The notes beneath the pieces are model-generated. The model had not been told where the DNA came from. It ran no database searches and worked only from the letters and a program-made list of their open reading frames with translations. This document shows positions 23,816-36,330 of a DNA stretch of 64,000 nt, piece by piece. The translations under genes were made by a program, and so were the position numbers. How positions within the stretch are numbered: the first letter of the stretch is position 1; each line of letters opens with the position of its first letter. The DNA comes from Cudoniella acicularis (Eukaryota; Ascomycota; Leotiomycetes; Helotiales; Helotiaceae), in the NCBI GenBank assembly GCA_013054445.1, contig JAAMPI010000065.1, positions 1 through 64,000 on the forward strand. Reading direction: 5' to 3'.

Positions 23816-24849
23816 ACTCACTTATAGTATATATAAACTAGTAGGCGAGTATGATTTCGCTCGGCTAGGGGTTCTAATAGAGTAGTGTTTGCTTTCGCGA
23901 GTAGTAGGGCCTTCGGTTATTCTAGTCTTATAATTCTATAGTCTATTTTAAGTTTCTATATTTATTTCCCTATACGTTCTCTAATAATAGCCACTTCTAT
24001 TTAAATCTTTATAAATCGGAGCCGTTTAAGGTTACTATTATAACTTTTCTATTATTAGAGATCGAAAAGAAATTATAACCCTTTAAACCTGTTATAAACA
24101 GATTACTAATACCCTATACTATATATCTCTTTTATCCGTAAATCTTCCCCGTTCTAAGATACTTATATTTATAGTCTTCTTATTCTTATATCCCTGATTC
24201 CCTTATAAGATAATTCGAAAGCAGGTAGTTCTAGCTAATCTTAATAATATTATTAACGATAAAACTCTACTATATACGAATTCGATCAGCGTTACAAACC
24301 TCTTATTCAGGCTATAACCTAGAACTATTAGACTATAAATAAACAAATTGTCTTTATCTTTATATATCAACATCTACGTCGTCGACCTTAAGGTACTCTA
24401 TCTTTTTTAACAGCTAGTTCGTATCTAAACTACGAAGGTAATAATAACTCTAAATTTAGACTCCCTCTAATAGAAGCCGAAACTAATATCTAACCCCTCT
24501 ATAAATATACTTGTTTCTAATTTAAAGTTTAACTAAAGTCCCTTAAAAATAATAAACATTCTAATTTAAGCCGTAAAATTAGAATTATCTATAATATACT
24601 TCTTTATAGTGTCCCTCCGGATTTCTTATCTTTTTTATACCCGCTCTCGCTATCTATAAAGGAGAAGGGCCTAGCGCTTATAGGCGGCGTTACTATATTC
24701 GGTAACGTGACAGGCATTTCATACGGCCCCGGACTTTTATCTAGGTTATATAGTCTATTTATTAAGTCAGTAATCCTAATAATATTCGCGTTACGCTAGC
24801 CGAATAAAATAAGAAACACGTAAAAAGACGAACCTTAGTCTATCCTTAT

Positions 24850-25468
24850 TCTCTATCCTATACGTCTCCGTATATATCGGACTTAGAGATCTTAGACTAT
24901 TCGTAGTCTACTAACTACTTATTTCCTTATTTGGCTTCCCGTTCCGCAGATCCTATAGGTTCCTTAATGGCTATACTATCGCCTATTTATTAATTGCCGG
25001 ACTTATACTCCTATGACTCTCTGCCCCTGCCGGCCTATATACGTCTTAAGTATTAAACCTCCTATTTCCCTCGAGATTATCGATATCTCTAGTTACTAAG
25101 TCCGTTTTCTATATGTTAAGATAATTCGCTTTACTTATCCCGGGATTTAGTATAACGTTACTACTACGCCTTACTTATAAAGGCACTTTAGAATTTCGTA
25201 GTATTTCTCCCGTTTTTTTCTATCGTCTACGTATATATATTAACAACCCTACTAAACTAAATACGGCGAGATACCTAAGTACGATTCCTACTATTCTTCT
25301 AGTAGACAGATCTTTCTTTAAGGATAAGTTAGCGGAAGGGGAAGTCGATATAGTAGATGTTAAGGAAGATGTTACTCTAATAGCGGTCGTACCTCGCGTC
25401 GGATTTAAAGTTTTTTTAGAGAAGTATTTAAGTAGGCTAAATTCTTTAATAGTATTTTACGAGTAATT
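24850..25468 (+). pseudogene. Unrecognised membrane-protein-like remnant
   Basis: A collinear frame reads YVSVYIGLRDLRLFVVY, ISLFGFPFRRSYRFLNGYT, LLIAGLILL, SPVFFYRLRIYINNPTK and VDIVDVKEDVTLIAVVPRVG, ending FYE with TAA at 25466-25468. It is hydrophobic in its first half and acidic near the end. I cannot assign it to a family. Confidence 0.3.
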
Positions 25469-26232
25469 AAATTAGGCTAAGAAAGTCTAGGTAGCGTTCT
25501 AGAGTAGGAGTATGTTTCGTTAGTTTAGAAAAGGGAAGGAGTCTTATAAGGGCAAGCACTTATAGGGTTGATAACTCCTACTATACTATCGAAACATACT
25601 CCCGGAGCGAAATAATAGAAGAATACGGGCTTAGTATTATTAATTGGCAACCGAAAGATAGGAGGCTTTAAAATAAATCTATTAATTATTAATAAAAGGA
25701 TAGGAGTAGGCTATCTTATATTTAATAGAACTAGTATCACTAGTTAGAATCTACTCTAAAATCTAACTCTGTTCGGTCTTATGTCTTTATATAGAATATA
25801 TAGTTATATAAATACTATTCTAGTAACTAAATAGTTTTAAAGATAGAATCGATATTCTATAATTTAATTAGCCTTTATTTTCGATTTCACCTCTAGTTAC
25901 TTCGAATTCTAGAATTATAGTTTTTTTTTTACCGATAATATCCCCGATATTTATATATAATTGATTTAGAATAAAATTAAACCCGTCTTATATAGGTAGA
26001 GCTTATTAGTATTTTAATATTATAAAACAGTTAATTTCTCTATAAGAATAAATTAGGAACTACTTATCGCCCCGACCGTAACTATATACGTCGTAGTAGC
26101 CGCGCTTGAAGTACTAGTGATAGTAGTAGAAGTCGAGCTCTATATAAAGGATAAGCCAATCAAGGCTATCGCCAGGACTCTAGATCTTAACAACATCGCG
26201 AACTTAAAGGCCTTAGTATCGTAAAGATAAAT

Positions 26233-26265
26233 ATATTTGATATTGATTAACGAAATATCAAATAT
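26233..26265. repeat. Hairpin with 12-bp perfect stem
   Basis: ATATTTGATATT (26233-26244) and AATATCAAATAT (26254-26265) are exact reverse complements separated by 9 nt. It lies immediately outside the left arm of the large inverted repeat. Confidence 0.5.
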
Positions 26266-26434
26266 CGGTCGATAAAAAGAATATTCTATATAAGAATAAT
26301 ACTACTAAACACGTTATATAATCAAACTTCCTTTCGACGATCTAGAAGTAGATCGTCGTAATTTTAACGCATATAGATAAGGCTGACTTCTATTACTAAC
26401 GTATAAGCGCGGCGGATCTAAAAGACACTAAGTC
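26262..26434 (+). repeat. Left arm of a ~3.7-kb inverted repeat pair
   Basis: The sequence around ATATTCTATATAAGAATAAT and CTTTCGACGATCTAG recurs inverted at 29845-29990. The flank GCGGCGGATCTAAAAGACAC just before minisatellite array 4 matches inverted sequence at 29850-29880 and, less closely, direct sequence at 34670-34690. The 26335-26358 stretch additionally forms a perfect 10-bp hairpin (CGACGATCTA, GAAG loop). Confidence 0.6.
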
Positions 26435-26438
26435 GCTG

Positions 26439-26534
26439 ACCCCCTACCTTTACCCCCTACATTCTACCCCCTACTTCTGCCCCCTGCTTCTGCCCCCTCG
26501 CTTCTACCCCCTTACTTCTGCCCCCTGTCTTTAG
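26439..26534 (+). repeat. 13-bp minisatellite array 4 (C-rich strand on +)
   Basis: About seven units of (C)TTCTGCCCCCT / CTTTACCCCCTA, inside the left half of the large inverted repeat. It mirrors array 5. Confidence 0.85.
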
Positions 26535-27349
26535 ATCGATAGTAACTAGCTTTATACTCGACAGTTATAACGAATTTACTTCGCCGTATAATGTCTTGTC
26601 TAGGAATACGCGAATTCTTAACTTAGACGCGTATCCTTCTATAGCCTCTACTCCTAGAGAAACGTGGTCGTATCATTTTCTAGCTCTATAGCGCCCTCGT
26701 ACCAGAACAGGATTAATCACTAAGCCTTATTACTAGAGCAAATCTAAGTCTAATTTAAATATCTAGTCACTAAATAGAAAAATTAGTTCGAGGGTATAAA
26801 GCGAAACGGCTAAGCATTTTCGGGCAGACGAGTAGAGATCGGCATTACGGCCTATAAGAGCTGTTATATAATATCGAAACCCCTACCCGATAAAGATACG
26901 ACAAATAAATAAGACAAGTTAAAAAGTGATCTATAGATAGAACAATCTAGACAAGTTTTATAGGTATGCTCTATTATCTCTATAGTCTTAATATAACAAT
27001 ATACTAAGAAAAAATCTAATAATATAGACTAAGCTAATAACTATTTTAGATATTCCGGACTATATTATAAAGGCGAGTCAAGTTAGTTTAATATTAAGGT
27101 AAGACTATTAAAGAGGAAACGGATAGTAAAATACTAATCCTTTATAATAAAGAAGTTACTATTAAACTATAAATAATAAAAACTCTATAGATAGTTAATA
27201 AAGTTCTAGCCGGTCTTCTAGTCGATATAATACTAGATAGCTGGTATATTAGTAGACTATTATCGACAAAGTATTCCGTAGTCTTACGAGGGTATTATTA
27301 CCGTATTATAATCGTCTATATATATACGTAACTTTAATACCCCTTAGAC

Positions 27350-28900
27350 CTTCTCGACCTATTTCCTTTCGGCTTCTAACTTCACTTCTATATCGCTGAC
27401 CTGGCCTTTTAAGACCGGTTTGATGACCTTGACTACTAGGTTAATAGCGCTTATTAGTGTCAGCGAACTGTTTAAAGAGAAGCGTATAGACTTACTTCTT
27501 AATCGAAAATACCGAAGAGCTATAGCCGCTAACAGAATTCGGCCTAGATAATAAAAAGAAGTTAGGGAAGCCCGCTATTACCGTCGACATATATACCCTA
27601 ATACTACTAAACATCTACTAGTGGTCGTTAAGAGTTTTATTATGTCGACCGACAACTATTATTTGATATTAGAAAGTCTTAAAGCTATTAGCGACAATCT
27701 AGACATCGCTATTAGACAGTTGATCACTTAAGACGCGAAGATAGGTTCCTTATAATAACGTCTACTAGGTACTGTTTTCCTGACTTCGTTATAAGACCGT
27801 CTTTACTTAAAGATACGATCCTATCGTCTATAAGGCGGACATTCTCGCGGTATAGAGCCTCTAGGTAACCGAGATCTAATATTTTTCTCTATAGAGATTT
27901 AGGAGATTAGTCTTACTAGGGTTCTCGTTAAGATCGTACCTTATATCTAAGGGCATACTTTAGGGTCAAGAGATCCTAATATTTGCCTATAAAAACTTGT
28001 TAGCGTTAATGTCTCTTTCTATACCTATTATTACTTACTCGGTATAGTTTTTTAAATATAGTTCCGGGCCTTTATACGAGCTTTCTCGGCACCCCGGTTA
28101 AAGGAGAACTCTTTTAGAGTCGATTCTAGATATATAAACACGAGACCCTAAAGGAATTTTAATAGGAAAAGAATATACTAGAATATAAATTTCTAGATAT
28201 AGTTAACCCGTTACCGATTAAAAGGTTTAAAAACATAATATTAAGGTGTCTGATATTAAGAATTAGTAAAAATGTTCTTATAATACGAGCCACGTAAGTA
28301 ATTCTATAGACTCTTATAAAATAATAAACATTCTTAGCCTCGTTTATAATTGCTAGAACAATTTATAAACCGGAACCTGCGTAGCGTTAGCCCCGACTTC
28401 TGCTTTTTATATACTTAATAGAACAAACTTATACCTATTCCTAATTACTACGACCTTCTTGTCTTTAAGAACGATGTTATGCCTCTACTATATACTATAT
28501 ATAATCTGTCTCTTAAATTTGTCCTAGCTAAGAATCCTAAGCGGATTTAGGTTAACTAATCGACTAACTACGGAGATAAGGACTTTATATTTATGTTTAA
28601 TCACTATCTTAGCCTTCCCTATTCTTAGTTTTAAGAGCCAGGTCTTGGTATTATCTTACTAACGCGCGCTTTCCTATAAGGCGTTATACCTAATATAAGG
28701 AAGGATATCAAAGTCCCCTATAACATTTTCTAGGTATAAAAGAATCTCTACTTGATCTAGAAACAGTCGTAAAAACCCCGGATTTGGCGCGAACGACAGG
28801 CTATATAATATAGCCGGGACGTCGACGCTATAACCTAGATCTATTAAACGTCAGGTTGCTAGGCTAATAGTGTGTGTCAGTGAAACTAACATGTATTCGA
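27350..28900 (-). pseudogene. Unrecognised minus-strand protein remnant(s)
   Basis: Minus-strand frames read DLGYSVDVPAILYSLSFAPN, PGFLRLFLDQVEILLYLENV, IGDFDILPYIRYNAL and ESIELLTWLVL (28.9-28.2 kb). Further on come MSRLSLIALRLSNIK, LAAIALRYFRLRSKSIRFSL and VKVIKPVLKGQVSDIEVKLE (27.75-27.35 kb). Coding origin is convincing from the long collinear frames with TAA/TAG stops, but I recognise no family, and whether this is one gene or two is unclear. The 26535-27350 stretch holds nothing I can name. Confidence 0.3.
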
Positions 28901-29429
28901 ACGCTAAGTACCCCCTAAGGCAGGCGAACGTTTATAAATCATAAAATCGTCGAAATTTAGCCTTCTCTTGAATTAGTAGGCAATTATAAGACCTACGAAT
29001 CCTAAACCGACAATTACGACAGTTATAAATAATCTCTAAGTAGCTATACCTCTCGATTGGTAACGCTCTAATACCTGTTACTATTAGTTTAAGCGATGCT
29101 TTTCAAGTTGTGTTTGCTAATATTCTAAGGTATAGACAGGAAAACGTCGAACTTTAACAAAACGCTTATCTAAATTAGCGTCTCTATATAAAACACCGTA
29201 AAGGTTTTTCTATAATAATTTTAGCTCTAATTTGTCGGTTTCCCTACTAGATTGTCCCTTAGTCTTATAGTAGTCATCAATTTAGAATCTAAGCCTCGCC
29301 GCTGGTTATATATAAGCGAATATATGACCGTACCGTCTTACTATAGCACTCGAAGCGGAGACATGTTCAATTGATTATATCCTAGTTAAAGAGATTCTTA
29401 CTATATACTATTCCTACGCTACTCCTTAG

Positions 29430-29673
29430 TGTCACAGACCTGGTTTGACGCGNCCCCCTTACTTGACGCGTCCCCCTTATCTGACGCGTCCCCGACGCGT
29501 CCCCCTTGTCACGTGTCCTGGTCTGTGCTAGACTCACCTCCTGTATATAAGGCCCCTTCGGGGCCACCTCTCTTCTTCTCTCCTTAGCTTAGTTTCTTCG
29601 AGAATATAGCACCTTCTTGCAAATACGTCCCTACGTGACGTCAGGGCCCTCGTGCCTTTGCAGAGCTGTAACA
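29430..29673 (+). mobile_element. Solo LTR (244 bp) with perfect 5-bp target-site duplication
   Basis: The element starts TGTCACAG and ends GCTGTAACA and is bordered on both sides by CTTAG (29425-29429 and 29674-29678), the 5-bp duplication left by LTR-retrotransposon integrase. Inside are a TATATAAGG TATA-like box, a GGCCCC-TTC-GGGGCC hairpin just after it, and four copies of GACGCGTCCCC in the U3-like part. No gag/pol or second LTR is adjacent, so this is a solo LTR left by recombination. CpA/TpG are retained, unlike the surrounding block, so it is young or too short for RIP. An ambiguous base lies at 29453. Confidence 0.8.
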
Positions 29674-29780
29674 CTTAGTAGCGTAGGACGGGGATCTAAG
29701 GCTACGACTATATAAGCTAAACCTTATATTCTTCTAGGCGGATTACATGAAATCTTCTTCTAGATACGTAGTTGATAGAG

Positions 29781-29844
29781 ACTAGGGGTAGAGGCAGGGG
29801 GTAAAGGCAGGGGGCAAAGGCAGGGGGTAAAGGCAGGGGGCAGC
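29781..29844 (-). repeat. 13-bp minisatellite array 5 (G-rich strand on +)
   Basis: About five units of GTAAAGGCAGGGGG / CAAAGGCAGGGGG. It is the inverted counterpart of array 4 and lies about 140 bp upstream of the MFS efflux-pump remnant. Confidence 0.85.
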
Positions 29845-29990
29845 GACTTAGTGCCCTTTAGATCCGCCGCGCTAGATCGTCGAAAGACGTTTGAGTGTAG
29901 TGCCTTAGTATCTACCCTATATGCTCGTGATCATATAGTATGCTTAATAGTATTATTCTTATATAGAATATTATCTTTATCGATTGATAT
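29845..29990 (-). repeat. Right arm of the ~3.7-kb inverted repeat pair
   Basis: This is the reverse complement of the left arm at 26262-26434: CTAGATCGTCGAAAG and ATTATTCTTATATAGAATAT are shared, with about 40 bp present here and missing on the left. It overlaps the presumed promoter and start of the MFS remnant. Confidence 0.6.
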
Positions 29991-32040
29991 TCGGTTTCTA
30001 TCGTAACCGCTATTCGAGTGATTATAGTCTCTACGTAGAATCCGACGACGGGTTAAGGAACAGTTTTAGTCTATCTATTACCGTCGCTAATACGTTTCTT
30101 CCCTTCGCTTATTCTGAAATGAATCAACCTCGGGGCAAGGCTTTTGTTTTGTCTTTTATTAGAATCTGTTATTAGAATTTCAACGCTATAATAGAAGTAA
30201 TATCTTTCTCCGTCTCTTTACTAGTAAGTATTCGGTCTCTTTATCGGCCTAGGCATAGCTTCTGGCAGTTTAGTAGTAGGCTGATCACTCAATTGTAGGT
30301 CATAGTAAGAGAAGTCTATACGACTAACATTTAGGGCTTCTGGTCCGTAACCTCCTTTTAGGTTTTTTCTACTGTCTTCTAACCGATCTCGGCTTCTACT
30401 TCTAAGGTCTTTAGTCGTAAAGCCATTGTTCTCCTTAGCTTAACGCTTTTTACGGCTAGAGCGATCATCGCAAGTGTCGCTTATAATATAGTATTACTTC
30501 TTTTAGGTCGCTCGGTATAAGGAGCGGGTATAGGCACTCTTATGACAATGAGTTTCCTGGTCTTAACGGATCTTGTCTCTCTTAGAGAGCGGGGGAAATA
30601 GGTCGGCATAATAAGCTTGGTATAGCTTGTTAGCTCCGTTGCTAGACTAATCATTAGGGGTGTATTCTCTTAAAAAGTTACCTAGGTAAGTTTATAATAT
30701 ACCTAGAATTATTAGATTTATTTATATTAGTGATTTCGTATAGCGTTAGATCTTTTAGATCTCGTTCCCGTTTAATATAATAAGCTACCTCCTAGTGATC
30801 TTGTTCCTTCGGGTCGACGAAAGGATAAAGGCTTTTCGTAGTATTATAAAGGAGGTCGACTAGGTCGGATCCGTTCTTTTCGTTTTATTATTAACGAGTT
30901 TCTTGATTCTACTCTCTTAGGTAAGAAATAAGACTACTATATTATAAAGTATATAGCCACTAATTAAATTAGGTAAGGAGGAATATCTTATTCGTAGAAA
31001 AGTGCTCGAACCTTAGTCCCTCTTATCCTCGGAGTGGCTAGTCTGATTGGCTAGGCCGTATACGAGTATCTTATAATAAACAACCCTATAATTCGATTAG
31101 GAATTATAGGTAACAGGACCGCCGCCGTTATATATTTTAGAATCTTAAGTCATAGGATACTAGTAACTTCCGTCTATCGTTTAAGGGCTAAGTATATCTA
31201 ACCTATTATATAGACTTTTAGCCTAATATACTACCTTCTATTATATTATCAGACTACGTTAGACTTGTCACCTATTATATTAGGCGTTGCCTTAGTAAGG
31301 ATGCCCTAATATGTCCTAATAATGTTTAAGGGCACTAATATTTTCTTAATATCTAGCTCCTAATTTGCTTTACCTTAGGCTTGACTACCGTAATTGTTAG
31401 TTCTAGTATCGTACGTACTAGTATCTACCGATAGGTAGTTTTTAGTGGCTAGGCGTTTATAATTCTTAGTATAGGCCTCCTCTAGCTTCTAGAAATCGGG
31501 ACATCGACTACGACGTAGATCTTCCTTACCGCAACCTCCGGTTTAGGCATAAGAATACTATTTACGTCCCTATCCTCTCCCGTATAAGCCAGTGCTTCCG
31601 ATGCCGACATAGACGTCGCGACAGGTCTATGTCCCTTTTTCCGGTCGCTTAGCCAAGCTTTCGGTATTGTTATTAGGAATATAGTCTTCTAAAACGAAAT
31701 AGAGAATAAGCTATAAAAGTATATAGAGCTAAGAGATTATAGAGCCACGTATATAAAGAATCTACTAAGCCTTATCTAGACGATCCGAGTAATGCCGATC
31801 GATACGACGACTAGGGCATATATTATTAAAAGTTTTGTTTATTCTTTAAGAGTTATATAGCGGACGATGTTTGCGATTACGATCATATCCGGCCTGTTGT
31901 CTCTCTTTATAAAGAGCTTGACTTTAGATCGGGCTTAGAAGGGCGAAGAGCAAGTAGCATAGGAGGGTAGAGGTAATTCTAAAGACGGTAGAGCCTCGAT
32001 ATCGCTCTAATTTAAGACTCTCGAGGCTTAATAATATTCT
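29984..32040 (+). pseudogene. MFS drug:H+ antiporter (DHA2, 14-TM type), RIP-inactivated
   Basis: The N-terminal frame is open for 63 codons (KAFVLSFIRIC ends the open part). After a recognisable intron (GTAAGT about 30226 to TAG about 30307) it reads FWSVTSF, VFSRKAIVLLSLTLFTARAI, GAGIGTLMTMSFLVLTDLVS and LRERGK. Then come PIIRLGIIGNRTAAVIYF, YYLLLYYQTTLDLSPIILGV, ASASDADIDVATGLCPFFRS and AFGIVIRNIVFQNE. The order and the LRERGK loop fit multidrug or secondary-metabolite exporters of the plasma membrane. Stops are TAA/TAG. It is divergent to, and about 0.6 kb from, the P450 remnant. Confidence 0.8.
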
Positions 32041-32373
32041 TACGCTAGCTCTTATATATATATCTAGTTTAAGCTTCTAATTCACTTTAGATACTCTATA
32101 CCTATTGGCTTTTCGCTAAACCCGTTATCCTACGGCGTAGAACTTCCGAACAAGCTTTAGATCTATCGAATTCGAGTTATCTTCGCCAGGCTTTATGACT
32201 GCTAGGGAAAAGCAGGACTAGCGAAACGCAAGTTACCTACTCTTTCGTCGTAAAGATAGAACAGCTTTATTTAGACTTATAATACTTGTAGGGATCGTTT
32301 TACTAAGATTCTCTCTTAAGGAAAGTACGAAGAGACTTTCTATAACTACTAGAAAGACTACTTTGCGCGCGAA

Positions 32374-32390
32374 GTCCCCCCCCCCCCCTT
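32374..32390. repeat. Poly-C run
   Basis: An uninterrupted run of about 13 C residues lies between the MFS and P450 remnants. CpC is not a RIP target, so it can survive. The exact length may be a sequencing artefact. Confidence 0.5.
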
Positions 32391-32649
32391 AGCCGGAGTC
32401 ATAACTATAGAACCTAGCTTCTTATACCTAGAGAGAAGTTAATAGGCAAATCTATATTAATATTAAGAACTGTTATAGGAATTAATATTTGGTCACCTGA
32501 CTATATATAGAGACTTGTTAAGACCTTCGATCATTATTACCTAGTATTATAACCTCTTGATATAAGTTGAACAGTTACGCCCTTTAGTATAGTAAGAGCC
32601 CTTAGGCTGATAGGGACCGGATTACGCTATTTATAGACTATTACTATAT

Positions 32650-34356
32650 AGTAACAAGAAAACCTTATACCCGGACTTGACACTATAGTTGATCAACCAC
32701 TTTTCTTATTATAGAGAGTCGTCGTACGATTTTACGACCTAGAACTCCTATAGTAGCCGTACCGTTATATACGCAATCTCGGTTAGAGCGAATTACTAGC
32801 CAAGGCAGACTCGAGGGCCCCTATTAAAGGGAAGAAAGCCCTACCTATAATAAGTTAGAACGCGGGTAGTCGATTAGTTAAATTATTCGTATAATAATTA
32901 TGTCGTTTATAGAAATAGTAGAAGGGAGTAATAGAAGGAATAAATTTGAGCTTACCCGGGACGAAGGGAGTTGTCCTCCTATCTTTCTGGCCTAAATATA
33001 TCGGTATCTAGGCTAAACAAGTCTTGACGCCTATATATAGTAAAGACATTATAAATAACAAGCTGGCCTTTCGGGACGAATATAAGAGAGTTCCGCTCTA
33101 GCCCTCCCCTAGTCGGAAGGATAGTGTCTTCTATAGCTATGCGCATGTTTGCTAGAAGTGGAGGGTAGAGGCGGAGCACTATAACGTCATCGTTAGTCTT
33201 TTATAAAGTAGAATAGAGTTAAAGGGTATGGTTATAGCTTATATTCTTAAATAGTATTCTAAAGATATCGTATCTTCTTTAACCGCTGAAAATCAGGTCT
33301 CTCCCCGCTTAGTTCGTCTACTTCTACGTATAATTTCTTGACGATATCCGGTCTTTTAGCTAATATAAACTAGAGAGAACTTAAAGCTAAAGTAGTGGTT
33401 TCGCGGCTAGCGGTGAGAATAGCGATCAATTCTGATCGGATTCTTGGCACATTATAGGTCTCTTTAACGAGTTCGTTTAGAATAGCATACTTCTCCCTAG
33501 CGTCATTTTCTTTCCCTAAATCTCTATTAAATCCGTAAGACTTATAGTCTACTATGGCTTGATAAACGTATCGGTCAACCTAATCGTGACATAATTGGCA
33601 GGCCTATAAGTATTCTCTTCTTGAGCGACGAAAAGGAAGAGAAGCTAGCAGAACCTGAGTGCCTATATGCCTCTTAGTATCGTTAAATATCTGAGTGATA
33701 TCGTCTTCTATAGAAAGAAATAGTTACGATGACTATATATCCTAGCCTGTCAAGAGGTCTATAGCAGCGTTTAACGTAAATAAGAAAAACAGTGGCTAAA
33801 GATCGACTTTTGAGCTATCTTTTAGGATAATTAATAAAAGTCGGTTAAAGTGCTTTTCGAATATTGTTATTTCTATATCGACGAATTGGTCTTTGATCAA
33901 GTTCGGTCGTATCATCGCCCTAGAATGTTACTATTTAGGCCCAGACAAGGTAAATATAGATTCGCCTAGAAGTGGCTTGAGTGTTTCGGTCCTTACTAGT
34001 CTAAAGTCGAAGCTCGTAAAGCTAGTAGAGAGAATTGTTTTTAGATTTTCCGGCTCGATTATACTTAGTATACGGCGTCCTCTAATAACGAGCGAGTAGG
34101 TATTGCCATACTTTCGATACCGAGAGGTGAGTTCAGGTAGAAGGTTATGTCTCTTCTAAGTCTTATAGTTCTTCTAGATAACGTTAAGACCGAAAATTAG
34201 GTCCTTGTTAGGGTATCTTAGTAGCTCTTTATATGTATACTCAATCCTAAATCTCGACCTACGACGATAATAGGCTAGCTATAGTTATAGTTTCCGTAAG
34301 ATAATAAGTATAGAGACACCTAGAGTTAAAAATATGATTAAAGACTAGAAAGCCAT
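32650..34356 (-). pseudogene. Cytochrome P450 (CYP52-like), RIP-inactivated
   Basis: From ATG 34356 on the minus strand: RYRKYGNTYSLVIRGRRILS, IIEPENLKTILSTSF, DFRLVRTETLKPLLGESIFT, LIAILTASRETTTLALSSL (I-helix region), LRLYPPLLANMRIAIEDT, DTDIFRPER, and after a probable intron FLPFNRGPRVCLG followed by FALTEIAYITVR. FxxGxRxCxG, the haem-binding loop, keeps its cysteine. The TILSTSFTSFD and LLGESIFTLSG wording is typical of the CYP52 group, which hydroxylates n-alkanes and fatty acids in the ER membrane. Stops are TAA/TAG. I could not confirm the ExxR glutamate. Confidence 0.85.
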
Positions 34357-34690
34357 ACTCTATTATATAATTTAAGTAAAATTCAAGAAGGTAGTTCTAA
34401 GTATAGAATCGGACGAAACAGCGAGATTAAGAAAGACAAGTAATATAAGGAATTAGATAATAGATATAGCTATTTTATTATAGATTTTTTTACTTGTTAC
34501 TATGTTTAGTATACTAGTATATAGAGTAAAGCAAGGGTCTTTTTACCTCCCTTTTTAACCCGGCTACGATTTCTTAGCCGAGTAATAAAATCCTTATAGA
34601 ATATAGTCTATATAAGTTTGTATATAGCGCGGTTTTGATGCTTACGAGATATGCTTACCCTAAGCGCAGCGGATCAAAGGGCACGAAGTC

Positions 34691-34773
34691 GCTGCCCCTG
34701 TCTTTGCCCCTTGTCCTTACCCCTTGTCCTTACCCCTTGTTCTTGCCCTATGTCTTTGCCCCCGGACTCTGCC
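34691..34773 (+). repeat. 13-bp minisatellite array 6 (C-rich strand on +)
   Basis: About six units of TGTCTTTGCCCC / TGTCCTTACCCCT, preceded by GCGGATCAAAGGGCACGAAG, the flank also found next to arrays 4 and 5. It lies about 335 bp upstream of the minus-strand P450 start. Confidence 0.85.
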
Positions 34774-35599
34774 ATACGGGACTACCACTTGATTTAGTTT
34801 ACTAAACTTTTTGTCTACTCTACCTCTTTTAGTTAGTCTAGTCCCCGCTAGATTTTTCTATATAAACTTTAAACCTAATCCGTCTACCTAGAATAAATAT
34901 CTTATAGCGGTATAGAAGGCGGTTCTTTACGACAGGTCGACCTTAGAGTGCGTGCTATACCAGGTTTTAAGAGATAGAAAGACAGTTAGTAACTAAAGAT
35001 AACTCTAATAGATTAGAAGGAAACGAAGTCGAGCTAGGAAGTCATTACTAAGGATTTTAGGAAAATAGGGGTAAAGAAATCCCTATCGGCGTAGTACTAT
35101 ATATAGAAAAGGTATAATATAGAAGTCAGTAATACTATCTAATTTATTAGAGCCTCGGCTAACTATTATATATTAGGTAAAGGCTATAGTAATAGCTACG
35201 GACGCTAATAAAGAAGGGGAATATGATCGTATCTTAGTCTTAGTTTAGAGGTTAAGAACGATTGACGGAGCGACTTAGGCTAATTTCGACGGAGTTTGGA
35301 GTCGTATGTCGGTAGTAATAAGGAAATACGGGAGCAGTCAGTCTTAGACTCCGTAAAAGGTTAAACATGCCTAGAATAACGGTGTCTCTACTCGCTTCCC
35401 GAATATTAGAGTGTGCCTATTTCTTAGATAAGTAGAAACAGTTTTTAAATTTTTTAGAACCTAATTTATTCGCCTAATACTAGATTTTACTAGTTAGGCA
35501 TATATTATTTAGTTTATTAGATAGCGTTAACATTCCGATAAAACTCCTTAAAGTAGATTATTAGGAAATAGATAAGCTAGAAAAAGATAGCCAAGTATA

Positions 35600-36330
35600 G
35601 GAATAAGTAAAGGTATATAAGTATATAGTCCTTCGATTTTTATTTAAAATCCGTTATATTTAATAGATCTAAAAATTTCTATACCTCTTTAGAGAGGGCG
35701 ATTATTATTATCTACGATTATAGTATCCTATTACCTCTTAATTTGGTCAACTTCTTATCTATGACTATCTAGATAGGTTATAACGTAAATAATCCTAACG
35801 TAAAATTATAGATAGTTTATTAGATCTTATATTATATATTCGCCGCCTTCGAAATCACGCTCCTAAATATCCTTAAGGAAAACTTTATCTAAAGATAACG
35901 TTAAGATATAATTAATAAAAGAATTAAATCTATCGACGAATATTATTCTTTATAAATTTATGTTCTTAATATAAGGTTCTATATCGATAAGCGCTCCCTA
36001 TAGTTGTTCTATAGAGATTTCAAACCTACTAAGCCTTAAACTTTCTAATTTAGAATTTATTCCTATCACTTCCGAAATAACGTCTAAATCAAGAAATTTA
36101 GACTTATTATTATAGATAGAGAGCTCTCTAAGGTTAGTTATACGAGACAAGACCTTATATATCGGGTCTAAGTCCTAGTCTAGAGAATTAACTTTGACTT
36201 CTATAGAATATACTTAGTAAAGAAAAGTCCTTCTAAAATTAATCAAGTCGCGACAACTAGGGACTATTATGTTTTATATCCGGACCTTAAAATAGTTGAC
36301 GTCCTGACGAGATAAGGCCTTTTTTATTGC
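35600..36330 (-). pseudogene. LRR-like (F-box/LRR type) remnant
   Basis: The minus-strand frame reads VLSRITNLRELSIYNNKS, FLDLDVISEVIGINSKLESL, RLSRFEISIEQL, GALIDIEPYIKNINL and further Leu-rich text. It is interrupted only by TAA/TAG. Leucine periodicity (NLRELSI, KLESLRL, KNINL) suggests irregular leucine-rich repeats as in fungal F-box proteins, but no F-box is visible. The surrounding 34780-35600 and 36330-37160 are mutated sequence without recognisable content. Confidence 0.4.

Noticed and set aside
32979..33179. Minus-strand 66-codon ORF as a stand-alone gene
   Set aside because: It is one open piece of the P450 pseudogene (LRLYPP...DIFRPER) and not a separate gene.
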